Notes: generated by a model from the sequence alone, not told the origin. A stretch of 64,000 nt of DNA from Ktedonospora formicarum (GCF_016587355.1 NZ_BNJF01000007.1:1-64000), one strand, 5' to 3'; counted from the first letter of the stretch, positions 35,270 through 45,163 are shown. Made by a program: numbers and translations.

Positions 35270-37369
35270 ATGAACGACACACCGCATCCATTAACCCATG
35301 ACGACCTGTGGACCTTCCCCGAGATGGGGCGTGTAGCCCTCTCGCCCAATGGTCGCCAGATCGTTTATGTCCTCTCACACAAAGACAAGACCAGTGATAC
35401 GGTCCTGAGTAATCTGTATCTTCTGCGTCTGGATGAGCAGGGGCAGGCTGATGGAGAATCCAAGCGCCTGACGCGGAGTGGCAAACAAAACCACACCCCG
35501 GTCTGGTCGCCCGATGGTGGACGCCTGATCTTTCTCTCCGACCGCGAAGGAGGCAAGACCCAGATCTGGCTGCTGGACCTCGATGGAGGAGAGGCACGCA
35601 AACTTACCAACCTCGCGCACGGCGTGAGCGATATTGCCTGGTCGCCCGATGGGCGCTGGATTGCCTTGAGCTCAAGCGCGCAATCCTCAGATGAAGACAA
35701 TGTGCTCACAGGGAGCAAGACGCTGGACGAGGCAACGAAGAAGCGCCAGGAGGAAGAGGAGCACTACCGCCTGCGGACGATCACTAGCGTCTGGTATCGT
35801 CTTGATGGACGCGGGTCACTAGAGAAACGGACCCATGCCTTTCTTATGCCAGCGCCCCAACCCGGCGAAGCAAGCGATCAGACAGTAGATCCACAACAGA
35901 TCAAGCGCCTAACAACTGGGGACTACGACCATCTCGGCCTGCGCTGGACGCCCGATAGCCGCGAAATCAGCCTGATCGCCAATCGCAACGAGAACTATGA
36001 TCGCACCTGGGTCACAGACCTGTGGAATATCGATATCGAAAGCGGAGAGATGCGCCGCCTGACCGATGGTACGCTTCAGATATCTAGCTGGTCCTGGTCG
36101 CCTGATGGTACACAGGCGTTAGTGCTGGGCGCGCGCGACATGTCCATGGAGGGGGTCGGGATCGTGCGCCCGCTCCTGATCGCGCGCTCTGGTGGCGAGA
36201 CGCGTACATTGCTCGCCGACCTGGATTATGATGTCGCGCCGGTGATTGGTGTGCGCCTGGGGGCTCCCGTCCCCTATCAACCACGCTGGAGTGAGGATGG
36301 GAAGCACGTCTATCTCTCCATCTCAGAGCATGGACGCATTAACCTGCACCGCGTCGATATTGAGCAGGACACCCACACCCCCCTTACCATCGGAGAACAG
36401 GTATGCTACTATTTTGAGCTCTTCCCCGGTGAACAGAGCCTGCTCTACGCGAAGAGCCAGCCCACACACCCATGGGAACTCTACAGTCTCGCGCTGCGCG
36501 ATGGGCAACCTGACAAGGAGCGCAGGCTGACCCACACCTATGATGATCTTTTGGCCTCTTTCACACTCACCGAGCCTGAGCGCATCGTCTATGAGGGTGC
36601 GGGCGGTGAGCAGGTCGAGGGCTGGCTCCTACGCCCGAGCGGCTATCAAGAGGGGACACGCTACCCACTCTTCCTGCACATTCATGGTGGACCGCAGTCA
36701 GCCTTTGGCGTGGGCATGGACCCCTTCCTACAGTATTGCGCCGCCCAGGGTTTCGCCGTCTTCTACTGCAACCCACATGGCAGCACATCCTATGGTGAGG
36801 CCTTTGTGCGCCAGGTTGAGGGCGACTGGGGCGGCTGGGACTATCAGGACATCATGCGTGGGGTAGACGAGTGCATCGCACGCGGCGTAGCCGATCCAGA
36901 ACGCCTCGTTGTATCAGGCTATAGTTATGGCGGCTATATGACAATGCGTATCATTGGTCAGACTGGGCGTTTTAAAGCAGCGGTTCCTATGGCAGGCGTC
37001 TCGAACCTCGCCAGCTTTATTGGAACTTCAGATATTGGCTTCTGGATGGCCTTCCAGTCCAAAGGCTATCCCTGGGATGAAGAGCGCGCGGATTACTATC
37101 GCGACCGTTCGCCTGTGACCCACGCTGGCAATGTCACCACGCCCACACGCATCTACCATCCTGAGAGCGACTTGCGCTGCCCTATTAGTCAGTCAGAGGA
37201 GTTCTACATGGCACTGAAACTCAGGGGCAACGTCCCGGTTGAATTCGTGCGTGTTCCCGGTCACTGGCATGTTGGAGCGGAGAAGCCATCACTCATGCTT
37301 GAACGCTGGAATGTCATGCTCGACTGGTTCCGCCAACACATCGAGATGCGTCCCGAAGAGTACTGTTAA
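35270..37369 (+). CDS. S9 serine peptidase, second of a tandem pair
   Basis: 699 residues, same architecture and near-equal length to its upstream neighbour. The catalytic serine lies in GYSYGGYM near residue 552, the aspartate near 631 (HPESDLRC), and the histidine near 666 (GHWHVG). Long stretches match the neighbour, such as VFYCNPHGST and DQGYPWDEER-like segments. A tandem gene duplication is the natural reading. The spacing suggests one operon. Substrate preferences may have diverged after duplication. Confidence 0.9.
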   Translation: MNDTPHPLTHDDLWTFPEMGRVALSPNGRQIVYVLSHKDKTSDTVLSNLYLLRLDEQGQADGESKRLTRSGKQNHTPVWSPDGGRLIFLSDREGGKTQIWLLDLDGGEARKLTNLAHGVSDIAWSPDGRWIALSSSAQSSDEDNVLTGSKTLDEATKKRQEEEEHYRLRTITSVWYRLDGRGSLEKRTHAFLMPAPQPGEASDQTVDPQQIKRLTTGDYDHLGLRWTPDSREISLIANRNENYDRTWVTDLWNIDIESGEMRRLTDGTLQISSWSWSPDGTQALVLGARDMSMEGVGIVRPLLIARSGGETRTLLADLDYDVAPVIGVRLGAPVPYQPRWSEDGKHVYLSISEHGRINLHRVDIEQDTHTPLTIGEQVCYYFELFPGEQSLLYAKSQPTHPWELYSLALRDGQPDKERRLTHTYDDLLASFTLTEPERIVYEGAGGEQVEGWLLRPSGYQEGTRYPLFLHIHGGPQSAFGVGMDPFLQYCAAQGFAVFYCNPHGSTSYGEAFVRQVEGDWGGWDYQDIMRGVDECIARGVADPERLVVSGYSYGGYMTMRIIGQTGRFKAAVPMAGVSNLASFIGTSDIGFWMAFQSKGYPWDEERADYYRDRSPVTHAGNVTTPTRIYHPESDLRCPISQSEEFYMALKLRGNVPVEFVRVPGHWHVGAEKPSLMLERWNVMLDWFRQHIEMRPEEYC

Positions 37370-37386
37370 ACGTCCTTTTTTCGGAA

Positions 37387-37427
37387 TCAGGTGGAGCAGC
37401 GATACGTCGTGGTCGCACTCCACCTGA
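37387..37427. terminator. Hairpin after the S9 peptidase pair
   Basis: TCAGGTGGAG (37387-37396) pairs with CTCCACCTGA (37418-37427), with a short inner GCGA/TCGC stem. No long T-run follows. Confidence 0.55.
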
Positions 37428-37798
37428 AATCATGCTGTTTTATGATTGCCCATCTTCCCTTATGACAGAAAGTCAAACCTCATGGGAATAGATAGGGAAT
37501 CTGGGTATGTTTCACAATATGAATAGTCTTCCGATACTGAATATGGTATACTATCAGAGACGCGTCCCCCCAGTAATAACACAGAACCGCAAAGGCATTT
37601 CATGAGTGCCTCATCGAGAACCTGAGCAGGCCGGCGCTCGCTACGACAGTAGCATTGGTTTTCGCATAAGTAGTTAACGCGTCAACAAGGATTGTTTTCA
37701 AGTTGGTGTGGCATTGACCGACGGGAGGCATAAACGATCTTGCCGCAACCCACCACATTAAAATCTTATCCCCAGCAGACACAGCTTTGAAAGGAACT
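37428..37798. other. Gap carrying a family A repeat (37615-37664)
   Basis: A diverged family A copy (CGAGAACCTGAGC ... GCATTGGTTTTCG) lies within 371 bases. A TATACT near 37550 is a possible -10 element. No gene is seen. Confidence 0.5.
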
Positions 37799-38869
37799 AT
37801 GACCAAGAACTTCGATCCGCAGAAAAGGGCTGGCGCGCGTCCACCTTTTCGCGATGCACCCTCATCTAACACATCACATGGTCAACAGGGCTTCTCACAA
37901 CGCCCAGGAGGACGCCCACGCGTAAACCGAGCCAGCATCGACCGGGCCTGGCAGGATGGAGCACAGCGCACTCACGCGGACTATCGTCCTCGTACAACCG
38001 GCAACAATGGGCCTTCGTATGGGCAAAACTCCCGGCCGAACCGTAATGGCGCACCCACCAATAACCGCTCCAATTCTCATACCGGTTCTTACTCCGGGTC
38101 AGCACCTCAGCGGCAGACCCCTTATCAGGAGCAGCGACCCCCTTATCAGGAGCAACGGCCCTCTTATCAAGAGCAGCGCCGCCCCGCTGGCAATCCCTCG
38201 AATTTCAAGTCGAATTTTTCGCGTCAGCGGAACGAACAGCAGGATTGGGAGCCCAGGCAGGAGCGGTATCCATCGCATGGCGGTCCACGCGCACACCACG
38301 CCGCGCCACGACGCCCCTTCACGGGTTCGGGTCGCTTCGAGCGAGGTCAGGCACCACAAGCACGCCGTACAGGTCAGTTTGAGGGCGACTATGAGTCCTA
38401 TAGCGATCAGGAGCGCCCACGCCGCCCAGGGGGCTTTGGCCCAGGCCCACGCGCAGGCTTTCAGCCCCGCTACCAGACTCAGGAGAACTACGCTCCACGT
38501 CCAGGTTTTCAGCCTCGACACCAGCAGCGCCAGCAGCCAGAAGAGACCTTCGAGAAGCCAGAGCGTCATGTAACGCGCATGCCTGATGGTCGTGTTATCA
38601 AGGGACCACGACCGGTCCAACGCCGCAACGCGCAGTTCTGGAATGAGATCACCGAGGGAACGGACGGCCTGCTCGCACCGGTAAAACCAAAACAGAAAGA
38701 AGAGACACGCCTGGAGAGGAAGCGCAAGTCTGGCGCGACGACAGGCAGGCAACGCAGGGCGATTCAGGGAGGCAAGCCCAAAGGTGAAAAGAAGCCACGC
38801 ACACGGAATAAGGGTCCCAAACCTTCCCAGCGTGGCTACCAGTGGCCTACCGCCGAAAGCGGCGAATAG
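37799..38869 (+). CDS. Disordered Arg/Gln/Pro-rich protein
   Basis: About 356 residues from the ATG at 37799 (GAAAGGAACT upstream). The whole chain is low-complexity: rich in R, Q, P, G and N, very basic, with no hydrophobic core. A short tandem repeat occurs as YQEQRPPYQEQRPSYQEQRR near residues 105-125. RQ/RP clusters and FEKPERHVTRMPDGRVIKG-like blocks are present, and the C-terminus is Lys-rich. Composition resembles RNA-binding or condensate-forming proteins. There is no recognised folded domain. Confidence 0.6.
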   Translation: MTKNFDPQKRAGARPPFRDAPSSNTSHGQQGFSQRPGGRPRVNRASIDRAWQDGAQRTHADYRPRTTGNNGPSYGQNSRPNRNGAPTNNRSNSHTGSYSGSAPQRQTPYQEQRPPYQEQRPSYQEQRRPAGNPSNFKSNFSRQRNEQQDWEPRQERYPSHGGPRAHHAAPRRPFTGSGRFERGQAPQARRTGQFEGDYESYSDQERPRRPGGFGPGPRAGFQPRYQTQENYAPRPGFQPRHQQRQQPEETFEKPERHVTRMPDGRVIKGPRPVQRRNAQFWNEITEGTDGLLAPVKPKQKEETRLERKRKSGATTGRQRRAIQGGKPKGEKKPRTRNKGPKPSQRGYQWPTAESGE

Positions 38870-39021
38870 CCCTACAAAGTCGGGCTACATAAGCTTGTAT
38901 CCATTCATGTATAACATGGTATATGCTATTAACAACATGACCGCTAAGGTCAGAGCAACGTATATACCTTCCAGGGAGAGTGTTCGGTTTCTTAGCTGGA
39001 CACTCTTTCTTGAGTCTGCTA

Positions 39022-39070
39022 CGAAAACCAACGTCACAACCGTGACTGGCGCCTCAGCGCTCAGGTTTTC
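39022..39070. repeat. Family A repeat before the radical SAM gene
   Basis: CGAAAACCAACGTC ... GCGCTCAGGTTTTC, in the 266-base gap ahead of the radical SAM start. Confidence 0.65.
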
Positions 39071-39135
39071 AAGAGCGAAAGCGGCCCTGGCCTTACCAGC
39101 ATGTTTCTCGTTTACTACTAGCACGGAGTTTGCAG

Positions 39136-40080
39136 ATGCCTTATCCTAGTTATCTTACTCTCTATGAAACAGGGGAACTCGCTGAACGCGCCACCGCAGC
39201 CTGGGAAATCCTGCGAAGTTGCACCATCTGTCCACAGAACTGCCGCTGTAACCGCATCGCGGGCAAGACTGGCGTCTGCCACTCGGGCACGGAAGCCATA
39301 GTCGCCTCCTGGAACATTCATCGACGCGAAGAACCACCAATTAGCGGGACGCGAGGCGCAGGCACCATCTTCTTTGGTTACTGCCAGGCACGCTGTACCT
39401 ATTGCCAGAACTTCTCACTCAGCCAGGGTGGATTGGGGCATCGTGTCACCCCTGAACGGCTCGCGGACATGATGATGTACCTGCAAAAGAAGCGCTGCCA
39501 TAACCTGGACCTGGTCACTCCAACCCATTTCGTCCCACAGATACTTGCGGCCCTGGTCATCGCCTGTGAGAAGGGGCTACGCCTGCCGCTTGTCTATAAC
39601 TGCGCCGGATATGAGAATATGGAGACGCTCAAACTCCTGGATGGCGTTGTTGACATCTACCTGCCTGATGCCAAGTATTCCGATAACAAGAACGCGCTAC
39701 GCACCTCAAAGATGCCGCGCTATGTGGACTATAATCAGGCCGCACTCCGCGAGATGTATCGTCAGGTTGGCCCGCTCCAACTCGACGATGAGGGTATTGG
39801 ACATCGTGGCTTGCTTATCCGCCACCTTGTTATGCCAGAAGATATCTCGGGCACACGCGAGGTCTTGCGCTGGATCGCCGAAGAACTGGGACCAGACACG
39901 CCCATCAGCCTGATGGACCAGTACTTCCCTGCCTGGAAAGCCGTCAATGACCCAATCCTTAATCGTCGCCTGAAGTGGAGCGAGTATCGTACCGCCCTGG
40001 ACGCTCTCGACGAATTCAACTTCACCGCTGGCTTCGTGCAGGAAGATCTGGTACAGATCGATACTACCGCAGATGTCTAG
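39136..40080 (+). CDS. Radical SAM protein, PflA-like family
   Basis: 314 residues from the ATG at 39136, chosen because GGAG stands seven bases upstream; a TTG two codons earlier would have almost no spacing. The [4Fe-4S]-SAM cluster motif CxxxCxxC appears as GYCQARCTYCQNF near residue 88. The N-terminal cysteine cluster (CTICPQNCRCNR) is typical of the COG1313-type relatives of pyruvate formate-lyase activase. There is no glycyl-radical enzyme beside it. The true substrate is unknown. Confidence 0.83.
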   Translation: MPYPSYLTLYETGELAERATAAWEILRSCTICPQNCRCNRIAGKTGVCHSGTEAIVASWNIHRREEPPISGTRGAGTIFFGYCQARCTYCQNFSLSQGGLGHRVTPERLADMMMYLQKKRCHNLDLVTPTHFVPQILAALVIACEKGLRLPLVYNCAGYENMETLKLLDGVVDIYLPDAKYSDNKNALRTSKMPRYVDYNQAALREMYRQVGPLQLDDEGIGHRGLLIRHLVMPEDISGTREVLRWIAEELGPDTPISLMDQYFPAWKAVNDPILNRRLKWSEYRTALDALDEFNFTAGFVQEDLVQIDTTADV

Positions 40081-40144
40081 TTAAACATCTATTACATTTT
40101 TCTACTCCATTACAGCTTGTTAAAAAGAAATAGATCAGGATGTG

Positions 40145-40204
40145 CAAGGAGAGAAGGTCATGGGCTCTTGAGTGACTACGAGAGCCCATGACCTCCTCTC
40201 CTTG
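40145..40204. terminator. Convergent-gene hairpin, 24-bp arms with one mismatch
   Basis: Arms at 40145-40168 and 40181-40204 with a 12-base loop, between the radical SAM gene and the LysR gene. Its core is AGGTCATGGGCTCT. Confidence 0.75.
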
Positions 40205-40263
40205 TGTAGGACTCATTTATCGTTTATTGGAGAATCTGAACCATAATAAAACGATATCGCGCA

Positions 40264-41196
40264 CTACTCTCCCTCTAATGCCAAGCCGCGTATAGTTTCC
40301 AGACCATGCTCTAAAATAGGGGAGAGCACCGAGCAGAAGGCACGTGCGGCAGGGGAGAGCAACTTATCCTCGCGCCGCATCAGGCTGAGACGCGGACGCA
40401 GATCCAGGTTGCTCACAGGGACATGCACCAGTTCTCCCCGCATCAATTCCCGCTGCACCGAGAACGCAGAGATAATCGCGGCGCCAACCCCACTCATAAC
40501 CATCTGCTTCACCGCCTCATTATCAGTCAGTGTGAAGAGCGAATGCATCCGAACCCCATGGCGGTCAAGCGCTTGCTCAATCATGCCCCTGATAACGCTC
40601 TCCTCCTCGCGCATAATCAGTTCGCCCTGGCCCAAAGCCGCGATAGGTAGCACCTGCACCTTACTCCACTTGTGGGTCGGAGACACCACCAGGATCAGCT
40701 CATCACGCGTTGTCATCTCAACATACAGTTCCGCCGGGCAGAGAGAGGACTCGCTTTCGACCAAACCAAAATCCAGTTGCCAGTTTAAAAGCGCCTGCAC
40801 AATCTCAGGTGAATTCAGGATCGAGATATGCAGGGTGACTTGAGGGTAACGAGCGCGAAAGCGCGAGACGACAAGCGGGAGCAAATAGACACCTGCAGTC
40901 CGATTAAAGGCCAGCCTGACCTCGCCCCCTTCGACATCACGCAGGGCCGTTAACTCATCCTCCATCTCGCGTTCAAGCGCAAAGATCTGAAACGCATACT
41001 CTTTGAGCACACGTCCTGCATGCGTCAGGACGATACGCCGCCCCTGACGCTCAAGGAGTTTTAAATGGATCTCCTGCTCCAGACTTTGAATAGTTTTGGT
41101 CACGGCGGGCTGACTGAGATGCAGTTCTTCTGAGGCACGCGTGACATGTTCCAGCTCCGCAACCTTCAAAAAGATGCGCAAATTTTGCAAGTTCAT
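40264..41196 (-). CDS. LysR-family transcriptional regulator
   Basis: 310 residues. The N-terminal winged helix-turn-helix (FLKVAELEHVTRASEELHLS, then QPAVTKTIQSLEQEI) is classical for LysR. The periplasmic-binding-like ligand domain follows, with VRLAFNRTAGVYLLP and IVQALLNWQLDFGLVE. Such regulators usually activate a divergent or nearby gene. The flanking genes are a radical SAM protein and a zinc-ribbon protein, and neither is an obvious target. Confidence 0.9.
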   Translation of the reverse strand: MNLQNLRIFLKVAELEHVTRASEELHLSQPAVTKTIQSLEQEIHLKLLERQGRRIVLTHAGRVLKEYAFQIFALEREMEDELTALRDVEGGEVRLAFNRTAGVYLLPLVVSRFRARYPQVTLHISILNSPEIVQALLNWQLDFGLVESESSLCPAELYVEMTTRDELILVVSPTHKWSKVQVLPIAALGQGELIMREEESVIRGMIEQALDRHGVRMHSLFTLTDNEAVKQMVMSGVGAAIISAFSVQRELMRGELVHVPVSNLDLRPRLSLMRREDKLLSPAARAFCSVLSPILEHGLETIRGLALEGE

Positions 41197-41427
41197 AACG
41201 ATGTAGCATTTCAGGGCTTTCCAATTCTCTCACTGCCAGAATTGGAAGGCCAGGGGATCTTCTGAATCCGCTGGGCAAAGCGCCCAATTTCTTGTACAAT
41301 GGTCTCTAAACATTGTATGCTATGCCTGCACAACTAGACCACCCTCCCAACACGATTATGACCAAACGAGGAGGAGAGTGGCAACAATCCCGACATCACA
41401 TGGTGGGAAGGAGCCACACAACACCCT

Positions 41428-42120
41428 ATGAAAACATGTCCTCATTGTGGTAAGGCCAACGATCCTCAGGCAATCTACTGTGAGCTCTGTGGCAAAGTTC
41501 TCCAGTCATCAGAAGCAGCCAACCGCTACACAGTAGCGCAATCTCACGGGCAGAGCCTCTATCAGGAAATGACACCACCAGCGGCAGGGTTCAACACTCC
41601 TATCTATAGCGAAACGCCCATAGTAGAGGGACGAGACCCCTACTCTAACCCATATAATCTGGAGAGACCCTATGAGCAAGGTTTCAGCAGCAATATTCCC
41701 TATACTCCAGCACCACTTTACTATGCGCAACCAACTATATCACAAGGGCGCTCTGTAGGCGGTATTATTTTTGGCATTATCTTCTACCTTATTGGACTTA
41801 CCTCGGCCTCAATTGGCGCAGGCGGCTTCACCCAAGCGTTCGGTAGTAATGATTCGATCCTAACGATTGCGTTCCTTCTTGTTGGACTTGTTGGCCTGGT
41901 TGCACTTGTCGTCGTCACCATTCTGCATAAGAAGCCTTTTCTCAAGTGGTGGATGCGCTTACTGATTGTGATTGGCCTGATTATCGTGGGTTTTGTTGTG
42001 CTTATTATCGCCGCTGTCGCAAGTGATTTCACCCACAATCCAGATAGAACCCTTGATCTCTACTTAGGCGGCATCATGTTCGTATTTGGTGCGCTTATCG
42101 CGGTCTTTGCGGTTCTCTAA
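41428..42120 (+). CDS. Zinc-ribbon multi-span membrane protein
   Basis: 230 residues. An N-terminal zinc ribbon (CPHCGKANDPQAIYCELCG) is followed by a disordered linker rich in Y, P and Q. Three or four hydrophobic spans then follow: GGIIFGIIFYLIGLTSAS, LTIAFLLVGLVGLVALVVV, and LLIVIGLIIVGFVVLIIAAV. It belongs to the same broad type as the 29486 protein, though without its beta-domain. No function is known. A perfect hairpin follows. Confidence 0.65.
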   Translation: MKTCPHCGKANDPQAIYCELCGKVLQSSEAANRYTVAQSHGQSLYQEMTPPAAGFNTPIYSETPIVEGRDPYSNPYNLERPYEQGFSSNIPYTPAPLYYAQPTISQGRSVGGIIFGIIFYLIGLTSASIGAGGFTQAFGSNDSILTIAFLLVGLVGLVALVVVTILHKKPFLKWWMRLLIVIGLIIVGFVVLIIAAVASDFTHNPDRTLDLYLGGIMFVFGALIAVFAVL

Positions 42121-42143
42121 GAAGAGCAGCAACGACAACGATT

Positions 42144-42193
42144 ATAGTAAGAGGCATTAGATACTTCTGGAAGTATCTAATGCCTCTTACTAT
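42144..42193. terminator. Perfect 23-bp hairpin with CTGG loop
   Basis: Arms at 42144-42166 and 42171-42193, between the zinc-ribbon gene and the valS 3' end, so usable in both directions. Confidence 0.82.
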
Positions 42194-42206
42194 AAAAAAA
42201 CAGCTT

Positions 42207-44657
42207 CTAGCGGACAATAGTAATATCGAATGAGAGATCCGATAACTCCTCGCTCGGCGCGACGCGTGGTTCGCGCGCACGCGTCGCGCTCTTCAGGTCA
42301 ATCAACGCACATTGGAGGATGGGGGCCAACATGGTAGACGCTCGAATTGTGAGGCCCTCGAATTCAGCCCCGACGGAGAGTCCCTGCTCCGCCTTATAGC
42401 GCCGAACCTGGCGCAAAATCTCCAACAACGCCATCCCCTCCTCTTCGGCCCGCGCGTCATGCCACCACGCGGGAGCCTGGGGCCAGCGCGTGAGATGAAG
42501 CGACGACGCGCCATCCGTAGCCTGAAAGAGCCCCTGATAGATCTCCTCGGTAATGAACGGGAGATAGGGGGCCAGCAGCTTTAGTGTCGCTAACAGCGCC
42601 TGATAGAGTGTCCAGCGAGCCGCCTGGGTGCTAGCTCCATCATCGTTATAGAGTCGAGCCTTGACCAGTTCGAGGTAGTTATCGCAGAGGTCAGACCAGA
42701 AGAAACGCTCGACTTCCTGGCGGGCCGAGGCATAATCGTTGCGCGTCAGTTCGCTGGTCGCGTACTCAATGGTATGCGCGAGACGAGCCAGGAGCCAGCG
42801 ATCTGTTGGCAACAGCCCTTCGGGCGCATTGGCAATCTCCTCCGGTGAAAGGGCCTGGATATGGCGAGCAACAAAGCGCGAAGCGTTCCAGAGCTTGGTG
42901 ACCAGCCGCCGCCCATTGGCAAACAGTTCGAGATTGAAGGCCGTATCCAACCCAGGCTTAAACGATGTGGACCAGTAGCGCATCGCGTCAGCAGACTCGC
43001 GCTCGATAAGCTGCCAGGGCTGATTCTCCTGGTCAACGCTTCGCGATTTCGAGATTTTGGTTCGGGTGCGCGAAAGGGCATGCCCCGAGACCAGGACCTC
43101 GCGCCAGGGGATATCACCTGTATGATAGAGAGCCTTGACGATACTATAGAAGGCCCAGGTACGGATAATATCATGCCCCTGTGGGCGCAGGCTGGCTGGA
43201 AAATGACGCGCGAACCGTTCGGGATCATCGAACCAGTGCCCAATAAGTAAGGGCGAGCAAGATGATGTAGCCCAGGTATCTAGAACATCGCGCTGTGGCT
43301 CAAACTCAGTCGAACCACAGGAGCAAGGTCGTCCAGGTTCGGTTATGCGCGGGTCAATCGGCAATTGCTCCTTCGTCGCGAGCAACATCTGACCGCAAGC
43401 GCGACAGGTCCAGGCTGGAATAGGAACACCCAGGAAGCGCTGGCGGGAAATGCACCAATCCCATTGCAAATTCTCAACCCAGTGCTCATAGCGCGCCTGC
43501 ATATGCTCAGGCGTCCAGCGTATCTTACGCCCCGCCTCGATCAAACGCTCCTTCTGATCCAGAACGCGGATAAACCATTGACGCGTATGTTGATACTCGA
43601 CAGGCGTATCACAGCGCTCATGGACATTGACCGCATGCTCAATGCTCTCCTGTCTTAGAAGTTGGTTGCTCTCTGCGAGCAATTCCAGCATGCGCTGACG
43701 GGCCTTCGGAACAGACAAACCGGCAAGGGGGCCAGCCAATTCCGTCATGCGTCCATCACGACCAATCGCGGAGAGCAGCGGCAGCTGATGTGTACGCCAC
43801 CAGAAAACATCGGTCGAATCACCGAAGGTACAACACATGACCGCGCCACTCCCCTTGTCTGGGTCAGCCGCCTCATCGCCCAGAATGGGAACTTCAATGC
43901 GCTCACGTGAGGAGAAAGTGGCGCTCTCCATAATCGCGTTAGTGCCGATCAGCGAAGCGTATCGCTCATCCCTGGGATGGACAAAGATGGCAACGCAGGC
44001 AGGGAGCAGTTCAGGTCTGGTCGTCGCAATGGGAAGCGTCTCGCCATTTTCCAGCTTGAAAGCCAGGGTAGAGAAATGCGTCGAGAGGGGCCGATCATAC
44101 GTCTCAGCCTGCGCGATAGCGGTCTGGCACTCGGGGCACCAGAGCGTCGGAGCCTGGTGCGAGTAGACCTTACCCCCCTTGTACAACTCAATGAACGACC
44201 ACTGCGAGGTACGCTGAGCCTGTGGCGAAATGGTCGAGTAGCGCTGCCGCCAATCGATACTCAGGCTAAGTCGGCGCCACAAGGCTTCAAAACGCTCCTC
44301 AGTCTGTTCAATCAACGTATGGCATTGCGCGAGGAACTCGGGTAGAGGCATCTCCGTCGCTTTACGCCCGATAGTCTTCTCGACGTAGCGTTCGGTTGGC
44401 AGGCCATTATCATCAAAGCCCATAGGATAGAAGACACGCTCACCCAGCATCCGATGAAAGCGCGCGATAACGTCGGCCTGAATGTAGGAGTAGCAACTGC
44501 CGGTGTGAAGTTGACCAGAAACGGTCGGAGGTGGGGTATCAATTGTGTAGATGGGCGCGGACCCCTCAGCATTGAACGCATAGGTGTCGGCATCGCGCCA
44601 AAACTGTGCCAAACGGGGTTCGGCGGCACGAAAATCATAACGGTCGGGCAAAGTCAT
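42207..44657 (-). CDS. valS: Valyl-tRNA synthetase, short archaeal-like type
   Basis: 816 residues from the ATG at 44657 (AAGGAG upstream). The longer reading runs into the T-box and is rejected. The first signature, normally HIGH, reads HTGS in PTVSGQLHTGSCYSY. The KMSKS loop reads KISKS. The editing-type stretch GSGAVMCCTFGDSTD and the active-site region DTWATSSCSPL match the archaeal/rickettsial ValRS branch. The protein lacks the C-terminal coiled-coil arm of the E. coli type. Charging of tRNA-Val is assured by family; the altered HIGH deserves attention. Confidence 0.9.
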   Translation of the reverse strand: MTLPDRYDFRAAEPRLAQFWRDADTYAFNAEGSAPIYTIDTPPPTVSGQLHTGSCYSYIQADVIARFHRMLGERVFYPMGFDDNGLPTERYVEKTIGRKATEMPLPEFLAQCHTLIEQTEERFEALWRRLSLSIDWRQRYSTISPQAQRTSQWSFIELYKGGKVYSHQAPTLWCPECQTAIAQAETYDRPLSTHFSTLAFKLENGETLPIATTRPELLPACVAIFVHPRDERYASLIGTNAIMESATFSSRERIEVPILGDEAADPDKGSGAVMCCTFGDSTDVFWWRTHQLPLLSAIGRDGRMTELAGPLAGLSVPKARQRMLELLAESNQLLRQESIEHAVNVHERCDTPVEYQHTRQWFIRVLDQKERLIEAGRKIRWTPEHMQARYEHWVENLQWDWCISRQRFLGVPIPAWTCRACGQMLLATKEQLPIDPRITEPGRPCSCGSTEFEPQRDVLDTWATSSCSPLLIGHWFDDPERFARHFPASLRPQGHDIIRTWAFYSIVKALYHTGDIPWREVLVSGHALSRTRTKISKSRSVDQENQPWQLIERESADAMRYWSTSFKPGLDTAFNLELFANGRRLVTKLWNASRFVARHIQALSPEEIANAPEGLLPTDRWLLARLAHTIEYATSELTRNDYASARQEVERFFWSDLCDNYLELVKARLYNDDGASTQAARWTLYQALLATLKLLAPYLPFITEEIYQGLFQATDGASSLHLTRWPQAPAWWHDARAEEEGMALLEILRQVRRYKAEQGLSVGAEFEGLTIRASTMLAPILQCALIDLKSATRAREPRVAPSEELSDLSFDITIVR

Positions 44658-44679
44658 CGTGGTACTCCTTGTACTCTTG

Positions 44680-44960
44680 AAAGCACTCGCTGCCGTCAAG
44701 CAAGGACGAGGGCAGCGCTCGCGGTACCACCTTGGTTTGATAGCTGGCCCGCCCAACCAATTTGGGGCCATGCTATCCTCATTAGCGGCGTTAACGGGCC
44801 ACACCCGGAATATCCTACCACGTGTGCCAGGGCACAGCGCCTCACATATTCGACTTCCGAGCCACGTTCAGGGAGCGCAATTGAAAGAGGCTTTCACCCG
44901 ATGACCTCTCATCTCTGGCAATTCGTCTGGCCCTTACTCCGCTCGTTCCAGGTCTTTTCG
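44680..44960 (-). promoter_or_regulatory. T-box riboswitch leader of valS
   Basis: Read on the minus strand, AAGGTGGTACCGCG (44733-44720) is the conserved T-box antiterminator motif. Upstream there are Stem I-like parts, including GGAGTAAGG (AGTA-type), GAGAGGTCATCGGGTGAAAGCC, and a candidate specifier GTG at 44865-44863 in GAACGTGGC. Downstream a hairpin (CGCTGCC/GGCAGCG) lies before the AAGGAG ribosome site. Uncharged tRNA-Val would bind and switch expression on. Whether the switch is transcriptional or translational cannot be decided here. Confidence 0.8.
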
Positions 44961-45133
44961 CACTATACTGTTGTACAGTTATTCTACTCCAGTTTAAAAA
45001 ATGCGTCAAGTGCGTAATGCGCAGACTCAAGCTCTGTGCCTACATATAGAGAAGTTGCGGCACTGGCCCTTGAATTTTGAGAAGTGGGGCGCTTCTATAA
45101 TCAGAAGAGAGATATCTTGTTGAGCATCTCAGG

Positions 45134-45151
45134 CCTGGCGACGTCGCCAGG
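45134..45151. promoter_or_regulatory. 18-bp perfect palindrome before a short ORF
   Basis: CCTGGCGACGTCGCCAGG is perfectly self-complementary and abuts GGGAG, so it could be an operator or control ribosome access. Confidence 0.4.
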
Positions 45152-45163
45152 GGAGTAAGCATC

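Noticed and set aside
44658..44804. N-terminal extension of valyl-tRNA synthetase
   Set aside because: The extension lies in the T-box leader and the ribosome site favours the ATG at 44657.
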